Shown here in pieces: positions 1-8,100 of a stretch of 22,230 bases of DNA. Where the stretch lies: assembly GCA_000482145.1 (NCBI GenBank), contig AUXH01000312.1:1-22230 (forward strand), written 5' to 3'. Under the pieces are notes generated by a model, which did no database searches, had not been told where the DNA came from, and saw only the letters and a program-made list of their open reading frames with translations. The translations under genes were made by a program, and so were the position numbers. How positions within the stretch are numbered: position 1 is the first letter of the stretch; each line of letters begins with the position of its first letter. Origin of the DNA: Strigomonas culicis (taxonomy: Eukaryota; Euglenozoa; Kinetoplastea; Trypanosomatida; Trypanosomatidae).

Positions 1-498
1 GGCCTCCTTCGTCTTCTCGTATCCCTGGATGGAATCCTCCACGACCAGGGGCACCTCGGGCACGTTCTCGATCTTGTGACCGCGCGACATGACGAGCGCG
101 GGCAGGGACGACGCGGAGAGGGCCGACACCACAGCGAGGCGCTTCTGGTGCAGGTTGATCTTGCGGTGCCAGCGGCGGAAGATCTTCGTGGGGGCGAACA
201 TGCGGCCACCACGGCACATGTTGCCGAAGGCACCGGCGCCGGAGCTGCTCGTGCCACCACCGCCGATACGCGGAATACGAGCCACAGCGCGGCCGGTACC
301 CCACGAGTGCGCGGCGTGGTTCATGCCGGAGAGGCGGTTGACGGCGTAGGCCTGGCGCGAGTTCTTCGCCATGTTCGTGTGGACGAACTGCACCACATCG
401 CTGCGGATGGGCGCGGTGAAGACCGCGGGGAGGGGCACGGTGCCGACGACCGCATCGGAGGACGCGGAGTACACACTCACGGAGGGGCGGGCGGACAT
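1..498 (-). CDS. RPL4: 60S ribosomal protein L4 (uL4), N-terminal 166 residues, cut by window edge
   Basis: Structural protein of the large ribosomal subunit; its internal loop lines the peptide exit tunnel. The frame opens with ATG at 496-498 and stays open to base 1, so the C-terminal half lies outside the window (eukaryotic L4 is usually about 370-430 residues). The translation shows hallmark L4 segments: [13 protein letters not shown], a glycine-rich loop, then [26 protein letters not shown] and [20 protein letters not shown], ending in GYEKTKEA at the edge. The start [12 protein letters not shown] resembles trypanosomatid L4 as I recall it. The 5' UTR is predicted to be only about 40 nt, because a pyrimidine tract and AG acceptor sit just upstream. 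It is the most downstream gene of the minus-strand cluster seen here. The identification is firm from the family motifs; only its completeness beyond the window is unknown. Confidence 0.96.
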   Translation of the reverse strand, partial: MSARPSVSVYSASSDAVVGTVPLPAVFTAPIRSDVVQFVHTNMAKNSRQAYAVNRLSGMNHAAHSWGTGRAVARIPRIGGGGTSSSGAGAFGNMCRGGRMFAPTKIFRRWHRKINLHQKRLAVVSALSASSLPALVMSRGHKIENVPEVPLVVEDSIQGYEKTKEA

Positions 499-538
499 TT
501 TATTTTCTTTCTTTTTGTTGGTTCGGAAAGTAGATCTT

Positions 539-566
539 CTTGAAATCAAAAAAAAAAAGGAGAGAT
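539..566 (-). promoter_or_regulatory. Predicted spliced-leader acceptor for RPL4
   Basis: Read on the minus strand, a pyrimidine tract (TCTCTCC followed by a long T run) leads into GATTTCAAG. The first AG after the tract is at 540-539, about 40 nt before the RPL4 ATG. This is the usual trypanosomatid trans-splicing layout. The site is inferred from pattern and position only. Confidence 0.6.
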
Positions 567-881
567 CATAGCATGGTATATACGTGTGCGGCAATCGCTC
601 ATATCAGTATTACTACGTTTGTCTTTCTCTCCCTTTCGTGCTTTATTATTTAGTCTTTTTATGTTTGAATAATTGTTGAAAACAAGAATACAGATAGGTA
701 TTTTACATCCTCTCTCGTACGCACACGCGCAGAAAGAAAAAAAAACGCATATGCACACATCCGTGTGCGCATCGTATGCATCCAGCAAATAGCTCTACAT
801 GAACAAAAAAAAAAAAATAGTACAATACAGAACCCATCATACCCCCGCGTGTCCGCCATGCACAACCGGGCCACGCCGCGG
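567..881. other. Intergenic region between RCC1-like gene and RPL4
   Basis: AT-rich DNA with homopolymer A runs (for example around 736-745 and 805-818) and short purine-rich stretches. In minus-strand sense it should hold the 3' UTR and polyadenylation region of the RCC1-like mRNA and the sequence leading to the RPL4 acceptor. The short ORFs here are translated low-complexity sequence. I see no RNA gene. Confidence 0.5.
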
Positions 882-2477
882 CTACAAGATAAAGATGCAA
901 TCCTTCAGCGGCAGCACAAGCCGCTTCTCCCGCAGGTTGTACACGGTGCTGTCGTCCTCATTCTGCCGCAGGTGCAGGCCGCCCTGCATCGAGGCACGGT
1001 AACTGCACCAGCCGGCCGAGGCGGCCCGGCTGGAGCTCCAGCTGGCGGTGCCGTCGCCATCCGCCATGCGCGCGCTCGCCGGCCGCTTTGGGTTCCACAG
1101 CGTGACAGAGGTGCTGCATATGTTGCAGACGCTCTCGCCGCTGGCGTCTTCCTCCTCCTCCACCTCCACCTTCCAGCAGTCCGCGCGGTCCGCCTTGAGG
1201 CGGTAGTCGATCATGTAATTGACGCCGTGGGGATGACCCGCTGCCTGCAGCAGCGCGGCGGTGGACAGGTGCAGCGCCGTCAGGCCCGGGTAGCACCAGC
1301 AGCGCGCGCTGCTGCCGCCGCCCTCGCCCTCCTCCGCCCTGGGCGCCCACGTCATCCGGCCGAAGCGGTACGCGTCCGCACGGCAGGTCAGCGGGCGGCC
1401 GATGCCGCCGTAACCGTCGAGCCGCTCATGCGGGTCCGGCAGCCACGCCTTGGTCGGCGCGAGGCCGCACGAGTACCACGCGCCATCCGCCGCCCGCGCG
1501 ACGGTGCGGGTCGGGCCGCACCAGACGGCGGTCACCGCGACCTCGTCGGCGGGCAGCTCGCCGTCGAGCCGCTCGATGCGGAGGGGGTACTGCATGCTCT
1601 CCGCCGTCGCGTAGTCGGCCTGCAGCGCGCGCACCGCCTTCGCGTCGAGCAGCCGCGGCGGCCGCGCGCCGTCCGCCGCGGCGGCCTCGCCCACGACGGC
1701 CACCGCCTGCGGCCGCAGCACGTGCCGCGTGTGGCCCTGGCCGAGCTGGCCGCAGCCGTTGTCGCCGAAGGCCAGCAGCCGCCCCGTGCGCAGCAGCACG
1801 AGGCTGTGGTCGCCCGCGGCCGCGACGGACGCGATGGGGAGGCCGAAGAGCAGCCGCACAGAGCGGCAGGAGGGCTGCAGCGGTGTGCGGCCGTCGCCGA
1901 GCTGGCCGCTGTCGCCGCGGCCGCACGCGTACAGTCGGTTGCCCTCCCGCGGCAGGAGCAGCGTGTGCGACTCTCCGCAGGCGACCGCGACGATGCACGC
2001 CGGCGAGCGCACAGGGCCCATCCGCACCGTCGCCGCCGCGGCCTTCCCTTTGACAGGTGCCCGCGGCAGGCCGAACCCCGGCACCCGCCGCGGCGGCGAG
2101 AGCGGCCCGCGCTGCCACACGGTGCCGTCGCCGAGCTGGCCGTACATGTTGTCGCAGCCGAAGCTGTACACGGCGCCGCTGGAGGTGCAGCACACAAAGT
2201 GGTACGCGCCCGCGGCGAGGTCCACGACCTCTTCTTCTATGTCCACAATCGCGCGGTGCAGCCCGGGCACCCCGGGGCAGAAATACATGAGCGTCTGGTC
2301 CGACAGCAGAGCGACGCTGTAGCCGCAGCGTGTGGCCTGCACGAACTTCACGACCTGTAGCCCCTTCTCGCGCTGCAGTGCCAGTATGGTCGTGTACAGC
2401 GCCTCCATGTAGTGCTTCGGGGGCGACGGGCCGTGGGGCGCCACCGGGAGACAGCTAAAGACGGACGTTTTGGACAT
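882..2477 (-). CDS. RCC1-repeat (regulator of chromosome condensation-like) protein, 531 aa
   Basis: A predicted beta-propeller protein. RCC1 repeats are visible at about residues 84-118 (ending NMYGQLGDG), 162-196 (ending GDSGQLGDG) and 215-248 (ending NGCGQLGQG). Degenerate copies occur at about 42-67 and 313-338. A classical RCC1 propeller has seven blades; here only about five are discernible, and the last ~190 residues lack the GQLG pattern. That C-terminal part has an acidic patch (VEVEEEED) and a CNIC motif, and I do not recognise it. The frame can be extended 19 codons to base 2534, but only to a GTG. The first ATG is at 2475-2477, 65-87 nt below two candidate splice acceptors, so I start there. 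Family membership is clear. Whether it is a Ran exchange factor is not: RCC1 repeats occur in many unrelated proteins, and the degenerate blades argue against a canonical RCC1. The stop is TAG. Confidence 0.85.
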   Translation of the reverse strand: MSKTSVFSCLPVAPHGPSPPKHYMEALYTTILALQREKGLQVVKFVQATRCGYSVALLSDQTLMYFCPGVPGLHRAIVDIEEEVVDLAAGAYHFVCCTSSGAVYSFGCDNMYGQLGDGTVWQRGPLSPPRRVPGFGLPRAPVKGKAAAATVRMGPVRSPACIVAVACGESHTLLLPREGNRLYACGRGDSGQLGDGRTPLQPSCRSVRLLFGLPIASVAAAGDHSLVLLRTGRLLAFGDNGCGQLGQGHTRHVLRPQAVAVVGEAAAADGARPPRLLDAKAVRALQADYATAESMQYPLRIERLDGELPADEVAVTAVWCGPTRTVARAADGAWYSCGLAPTKAWLPDPHERLDGYGGIGRPLTCRADAYRFGRMTWAPRAEEGEGGGSSARCWCYPGLTALHLSTAALLQAAGHPHGVNYMIDYRLKADRADCWKVEVEEEEDASGESVCNICSTSVTLWNPKRPASARMADGDGTASWSSSRAASAGWCSYRASMQGGLHLRQNEDDSTVYNLREKRLVLPLKDCIFIL

Positions 2478-2542
2478 GCGGGCGGGAGGGAGTCCGTGTA
2501 ACGACGTGTCTTCTCTGTGAGAAGTGGTATTCACAGCTTAGT

Positions 2543-2610
2543 CTAAGAAAAAAGACGTATACTTCTTGAAACAAAAAAAAACAGGAAAGATGGGAAGAAA
2601 AAGAAGATAG
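2543..2610 (-). promoter_or_regulatory. Predicted spliced-leader acceptor(s) for the RCC1-like gene
   Basis: The minus strand carries a long pyrimidine-rich tract (about 2571-2610, ending in a T run) followed by GTTTCAAG, with AG at 2566-2565. A second, shorter tract TTTTTTCTTAG gives another AG at 2544-2543. Both lie upstream of the ATG at 2477, and no ATG occurs between. Predicted 5' UTR lengths are about 87 or 65 nt. Two alternative acceptors are plausible. Confidence 0.5.
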
Positions 2611-3205
2611 CATAGAACACATACCGTAAAAGGGAAAAAAGAACACAAATCCCAACTATCAACTACGAATAACAACAACAACAAAAACGCACTTTATCGG
2701 CGTTATATATGCTTCTTTATTCAAAGAAAAAAAAAAGCTATAAGATGAAACAGAAAAATGGAACAATCCAATGAATGGTTAGAAGGAAGAAGAAAAAGAA
2801 GACGTAGGTGACAACAAAGAACAGAAAAAAAAAGAGTGACAGAAGAAAAAGGAAGTACCAAAACACAAAGAAAATGTTACCCTTTTTAGTGTGGTTGGCC
2901 TTCCGTTTTCCTTCTGCTACATCCACTCCACTTTTCTATCTCTGTATGTACTTCCGTGTTTAATTATTTATGTGCATTTATTGCTATTCTGGTTGCGCCT
3001 CTGTTTGCTCTGCAGCCCACGCACTGGCGTCAGAGATACGGTTCTTGGTCCTCCTGCCAATCTGCTGCGAAGCACGCACAACAACACGGTGCTGTGTGCG
3101 CGCGAGCCGCCAACATGTCATTCATACCGATAATCCCATGACAAAATGATCACTCCCTCTCGTGTTACAGTGGTTGGTGGTGGTGGTGATAGTGTTTGTC
3201 TGTGG
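2611..3205. other. Intergenic region between FPGS and RCC1-like gene
   Basis: About 2611-2880 is purine-rich on the plus strand (pyrimidine-rich in transcript sense) with many A runs, so further splice acceptors for the RCC1-like mRNA could lie here. About 2990-3205 is more GC-balanced and includes a GGT/TGG-rich patch near 3169-3205 directly after the FPGS stop codon. That part is most likely FPGS 3' UTR. No gene or RNA is recognised. Confidence 0.45.
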
Positions 3206-4972
3206 CTAGGACAGATCGCGGCGCATCCCGCGCTCGTACTCGCCCAACAGCTTGAGGATATCCCCGACGAGATAGAAGGACCCGCAGATGAACACCTGTG
3301 CGGGCAGCGCCGCGTTCTCGCTGTCGCTCGCGGCCGGCACGACCAGGTCCAGGAGGTCCTCCAGGTAGCGGAAGGGCTTGGCGCACGGCAGCGCGGGCAC
3401 CTCGCGGTACATGTCGCGCCAGAGCGTCGTGACGGCGACCAGCTCTTGCTTCGCGCGGCGCGAGTCGTCATCCTCCCCATCGTCCGCGCCGGTCGCGGCG
3501 TGCTGCTTGGGGTTCTGCACCTGCGCGATGACGACCTTGCAGAAGTGGGCGATGGAGGGCATGAAGGCCTTGAGCACCATGCGGGGGTCGCGGCTCGTGT
3601 AGAGGACGAGCACGCGCCGCGGCGTGCCCTCGGCCGCGGCGCTTGCCTCGAGGAACCACTGCGTCGCGCGGGTGAGACTCTCGGGGGTGTGCGCCCCGTC
3701 CAGGTACAGCGTCGCGTCGCGTCCGCCGTCGACCGGGGCGATCTGCGAGCGACCCGCGAAGGTGAGCGACTGCAGCACGTGGCGCTCCACCTCGTCGAGC
3801 GGCGCGACGGGCGGGATGCCGGCGATGCGGCGCGCGGCGACCACCGCAAGCTTGCTGTCCTCTACCGCGTGCGCGCCGCCGATGGCGAGCGGCGGCCACT
3901 GGTGGATCGGCAGCACGTTGCGGTCCAGGAAGACGAGCGGCGCGTCCTGCGCGCGCGCGACCGCCTCGAGCACAGCGCGCGTCTCGGGGTGGTCCGACTG
4001 CGGCGCCGCGAAGCACGGCACGTCCTTCTTCAGAATGCCCGCCTTCTCGCGCGCGATCTCGGCCAGTGTGTCGCCAAGGATGTCCATGTGGTCGTAGCCG
4101 AGCGCCGTGATGATGCTCACCTCACTCGGCACCGTGTTCGTCGCGTCGATGCTGCCGCCGAGGCCGACCTCCATCACGGCCACCTCGACGCCCTCCTGCC
4201 CGAAGATGTACAGTGAGAGGAGGAAGAAGAAGCGGAAGAAGTTGGCGCGCGAGGCGACGTCGCGGTCCAACTGGCTGTTCGAGAACTCGAGCGCGTCCAG
4301 CTTCTTCTTGAACTCGAAGAAGTACCGCGCGAAGGTGTCCGGCGAGAGGAACGTGTTGTCGACGAGCACGCGCTCGCGAATGTCCACCAGGTGCGGCGAC
4401 GTGAAGAGGCCGACCTTGAAGCCGTAGGCCTGCAGCAGCGCTGCGGTGTACGCCGCCGTGGTGCCCTTGCCCTTCGTGCCCGCGATGTGCACAAAGCGCA
4501 TGCGGCCCATCACCGGCCGCAGCCCGAGCCGGTCGATCAGCCGGATCGTGATGGCGATGTTGTCCGGGCAGCGCCGCGGCCGGCCGCTCGTCATCTCCAC
4601 CACTACGCGCTGCACGTCCGCGAAGGAGCGACTCTCCGCCACGCGCGGACCCGCCGCCGCCGCCGCTCCGTCGCCCACCGCATCCGCGGCAGCCCCGCGC
4701 TTCACCTCGTACGTGTCGCCCAGGCGGCTCGCGGGGGGCGCCGCGTCCGCCTGGCCCGGGTACGGCTCCTCCACCACGCCCTTATGCAGAGTGGTAGACA
4801 TGCGCTGTGGCGTGTACAGGGCGGCGCTCGGCGCGGCGGGACAGGACAGGAGCGCAGATGGGGAGAGGATGCGAGCGGACCACCAGCGGCTCGGCACGAC
4901 AGCGGTGGTGAGGGAACGGGGAGCAGCACACGCGGGGGGGGAAAGACAGATCGATTTCCTGCCTACTCTCAT
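3206..4972 (-). CDS. FPGS: Folylpolyglutamate synthase (FolC/Mur ligase family), 588 aa with presequence-like N-terminus
   Basis: ATP-dependent ligase that adds gamma-linked glutamates to folates, retaining them in the cell and in compartments. Family motifs in order: P-loop HIAGTKGKGTT (K169), LFTSPHLVDIRERV (from about 189), VMEVGLGGSIDATN (about 266-279), REKAGILKKDVP (about 308-319, with the lysine region conserved in the Mur/FolC fold), and LYLDGAHTPES (about 422-432) of the C-terminal domain. The frame extends to base 5053, but only to a TTG, and the extra residues (LSLSSFF) are translated pyrimidine tract. The first ATG is at 4970-4972. Residues 1-57 contain seven Arg/Lys and no Asp/Glu, like a mitochondrial presequence. 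Residue 58 is Met (codon 4799-4801) and begins a 531-residue form. Bacterial FolC can also make dihydrofolate; sequence alone does not exclude that activity. The stop is TAG. Confidence 0.93.
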   Translation of the reverse strand: MRVGRKSICLSPPACAAPRSLTTAVVPSRWWSARILSPSALLSCPAAPSAALYTPQRMSTTLHKGVVEEPYPGQADAAPPASRLGDTYEVKRGAAADAVGDGAAAAAGPRVAESRSFADVQRVVVEMTSGRPRRCPDNIAITIRLIDRLGLRPVMGRMRFVHIAGTKGKGTTAAYTAALLQAYGFKVGLFTSPHLVDIRERVLVDNTFLSPDTFARYFFEFKKKLDALEFSNSQLDRDVASRANFFRFFFLLSLYIFGQEGVEVAVMEVGLGGSIDATNTVPSEVSIITALGYDHMDILGDTLAEIAREKAGILKKDVPCFAAPQSDHPETRAVLEAVARAQDAPLVFLDRNVLPIHQWPPLAIGGAHAVEDSKLAVVAARRIAGIPPVAPLDEVERHVLQSLTFAGRSQIAPVDGGRDATLYLDGAHTPESLTRATQWFLEASAAAEGTPRRVLVLYTSRDPRMVLKAFMPSIAHFCKVVIAQVQNPKQHAATGADDGEDDDSRRAKQELVAVTTLWRDMYREVPALPCAKPFRYLEDLLDLVVPAASDSENAALPAQVFICGSFYLVGDILKLLGEYERGMRRDLS

Positions 4973-4975
4973 TGA

Positions 4976-5012
4976 CTGACTGACAAAAAAAGAAGAGAGA
5001 GAGAGAGAGCAT
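4976..5012 (-). promoter_or_regulatory. Predicted spliced-leader acceptor for FPGS with a minimal 5' UTR
   Basis: On the minus strand a (CT)n tract followed by TTCTTTTTTTGTCAGTCAGTCA runs directly into the ATG. AGs at 4981-4980 and 4977-4976 would leave 5' UTRs of only 7 or 3 nt. The tract is also readable as protein in the FPGS frame, which explains the spurious upstream extension. It is predicted from pattern only. Confidence 0.6.
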
Positions 5013-5163
5013 CGGATTTCAACAAACGCACAAGAAAACAAATCTGTGAACAAAGGTTCTATGTAGGAACCACACTTTTGGAGAGATCTCTTTTGGGGGG
5101 GATCCTTGCCTTGTTCTTGTTAACGCGTGTAAAGAAGTAAACACCTGTCGTATAGCATGCTCC
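5013..5163. other. Short intergenic region between FAN1-like gene and FPGS
   Basis: Only about 150 bases separate the TAA of the FAN1-like gene from the FPGS pyrimidine tract. It must carry the whole 3' UTR and polyadenylation zone of the upstream mRNA. Apart from a GGGGGG run near 5095 I see nothing distinctive. Confidence 0.4.
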
Positions 5164-8100
5164 TTACAGAATGAACACCTCAGGCTCGCCGCCTGCAGTC
5201 GTGTCCGTCACCGCCGCGGACGCACCCGCCACTCCCGCTGCTGCCGTGGTCCCCGGCGCCGCCGTGCCTGTCCCTTGTCTGCGGGGGCGGGCGGCGGCGG
5301 GCGGCGCAGGGCCGCGCGGCTGCTCCGCCGCGTCGTCGGTCGCATCGCGCACGTACACGACTCGTACGTCGAACCCGTCGCGGCGCAGGGCATCATTCAG
5401 CACCATCTGCTTCGCGCTGAGGCTGTCGCCGGGACCCTTCACCTCGAAGAGAAAGAAGGCAGGGGCGCCGTCGCCCGTCGCGGCGGGGGGCCGGAAGTCC
5501 GTCAGGTGCGAGCACGAGACGAGGGCCGCGGACGGGACGGACTGGGTGCACACGCTCCTCTCACCGGCGGAGCTCGACGCAACAGTGGAGGGCGAGACGG
5601 GCGGGCTGCCGGTGGTCGCCACCCCTTCCTGGCGCGCGCGCCAGACCACGAGATCGGGAAGCCCCGAAAAGCTCAGCTGCGACGCGAACCCCTCCGACAG
5701 CAGCGAGAGGTGCGTGCGGCGCAGCAGCGCCATGAGCGCCGCCGGCGGCGCCGCGGCGACCAGCTCCGGCAGCGGGATGTACGCGGCGGAAGGGAACGCC
5801 GGCGTCAGCCGCAAGGGCGCGGCAGCGGGCCCGCTGGAGGGGCGGGGCTCGGCGTCCGGCGGTGGCGGGTCGCCGGCCAGCACCGCCCGCACGTAGGCGC
5901 TGAGCGCCTCCGGCGAGAGCCGCGCGCAGTACGCCAGGCGCGCAGCCACGGCCGCCCGCCGGCGCAGCAGGAAGAGACACGGCGACGTGACTCGATCCAG
6001 CGCCACGTGGCCCTCCTGCAGCGGCGTCAGCCACAGCCTGGCCGGCGGGGCCGCGCGCGCGGTGGCGGGGGCCCCCGCCGCGTAAAGGTCCCAGAGGAGG
6101 ACGTTCGCGAGGAGGTGCAGCCACGCCCCCTCGCAGTGCAGCCCGCGCCACACGTGCCGCGGCTCGTGCTGGTTCAGCCGGTGCAGGAGCACAGCGAGCG
6201 CGTAGCCCTCCACGCTACCGGCCGTCAGAGGGAGGGGGGCGCCCGCCGCGGGGGCCGCAGGCGGCTCCGCTGCCGTCGGCTGCGGGGAGGGAAGCAAAAC
6301 GGCGTCTTCCCGCTCCTCCAGGGTGCGGGGCGGCGCATCGCCGCGGGGGCTCCGCGGGGCACTCGCAGGGGGGCGCGTGCGGTGTGGCGGCGGCGGGTCG
6401 GGAGCCGCGCGGAGGGGGCAGCCGCGCCACACGGACCCCGCCGCCGGGGCGGCGGGCGCCTGGCGCGTGGCCTCCTGCCGCAGTGTGCATGCGCTACGCC
6501 ACCCCACCACCCCCACCTCCTCCACCGCGGGACGGCCTGCACCCGCTCCGCTGCTGCTGCGGGGCAGGTAGCGGTTGCCGGCGTTGGACCACAGCGAGTC
6601 GCAGTAGCAAACGAAGGACGGCGGAATGGGCGTCCACTTGAAGAAGGGCTTTGCGAGGAGTGACAGGAGCTTCTCCAGCGCGACGCGGTCGGCGCACGCG
6701 CAGTAGCGCTCGAGGTAGAGGTACTCCAGGATGCTGTGGAACATGGCCAGCGAGCTCGACCGAGGGGAGGAAGTAGCCGTAGTCGTGGTGGTGGACGGCC
6801 ACAGGGCCTTCAACAGCCGCGCGCGGCGCTGCACCGAGAGCGGGAACGTCCTCTCCACCCCCACCGGCGGCGGGTCGCCGCGTGACGCCTCCGCTCCCGC
6901 CGCCTCTTCGTCGTACACGCGCTGGACATAGAGATGCATCGCACGCTGTACCGCCTCGGATGGGAAGGCCTCTCCGCGCCTGTCTGCGCCGGCCATCCTC
7001 CGGGAGGGAGCGGAAGCACCGGGCGGTGGTGCGGGGGCCGACGTGGCGGGTGGCGGGCCCGGCGCCCCCGCCGCGGGGTGGCCAGCGAACAGCGGCAGGA
7101 TGCACTTTTCATGAAACGCCTTCAGGAGGTGAAAGGCGCGCGCCTTCTGCTTCAGGTGCACCAAGTTGAGCGCCCAGCGATGGTAATAGTGGCCCTTCTT
7201 GTGGGGCCGGTAGTAAAACGCGAAGGTGATGGGCGCCGCGGCACTCGCAGGCGCGTGCTCCGCACGACTGGTCGCAGCCGAGAGCACGTACACAGGGGTG
7301 TGTAGCAGCAGCTGCAGGCAACAAATCGCCTCCTCGTACAGCTTGAGGGACTGCAGGAGCGGGAAAAGCAGCTCCACGCAGCTGAAGTACCGATAGAGGG
7401 GCGTGAAGTACAGGAGAGACTCGGCCAGCAGCCCCTTGCGCTGGAGCAGCGCGTCGATCGTCTGTGCCTCCACTGCCGCGGCGGTCACTGGCCCTTGCCC
7501 TGGCTGGCCATCCGCGGCTCCGCGGCGCCTCTGCGGCGCCTGGTCGCGCTGCCGCACGAGCCGCTGTACTTCCTGCATCACCTCCCGATAGAGGGTGTCG
7601 ATAAAACCGCGGTCCTTCACCTGTCGACGCTGCAGTGGCGACAACGGCCACCCCCCGCCGCGCTCCTCCGCGGATAGCGGCGCCAGCACGTCGTAGAAGG
7701 CGAGGGCGCGGCGGTAGGCGCGGAGCGCCGCAGCGGAGGGAAAGAGCTGCAGGCGCGGCGTCTGTGCGGCGCGGGCCGCGCCCGTGTGCCACCACGGTGG
7801 CAAGTGGGAAAGCGCATCCCAAGATAGGGAACAAAGCGCCTCTGGCGCCTCAGCATCCACGTCCAAAGAGCACACCTCAGAAAGATGGTCGCGGCTGTCA
7901 GTATCTGGCGTCAACCGGCGCCGGTCCGCCCGCGCCGGGTCGCGCGCCAGGTCCGCGAGCACGCCACAGCAATACGCCCACATGTGCTGCGGCCAGGTCA
8001 GCAGCAGCGGCGGCACGCGGCCGGTGGGGTGGTGGCCGCGCGCCGCCGCTGTGGCACGCACGCGCGCCAGCGCCGCGCGGTTCCGCTCCATGTCCGCTGC

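Noticed and set aside
765..2360. Plus-strand ORF of 531 codons opposite the RCC1-like gene
   Set aside because: Antisense frame of the RCC1-repeat gene; Arg/Ala/His-rich without domains.
2478..2534. N-terminal extension of the RCC1-like protein
   Set aside because: The only upstream in-frame start is GTG, not credible for a eukaryotic mRNA; the first ATG is at 2477. The same applies to 9853-9864 and 21148-21153.
4973..5053. N-terminal extension of FPGS
   Set aside because: It starts at TTG and translates the CT-rich pyrimidine tract itself, which should be removed by trans-splicing.
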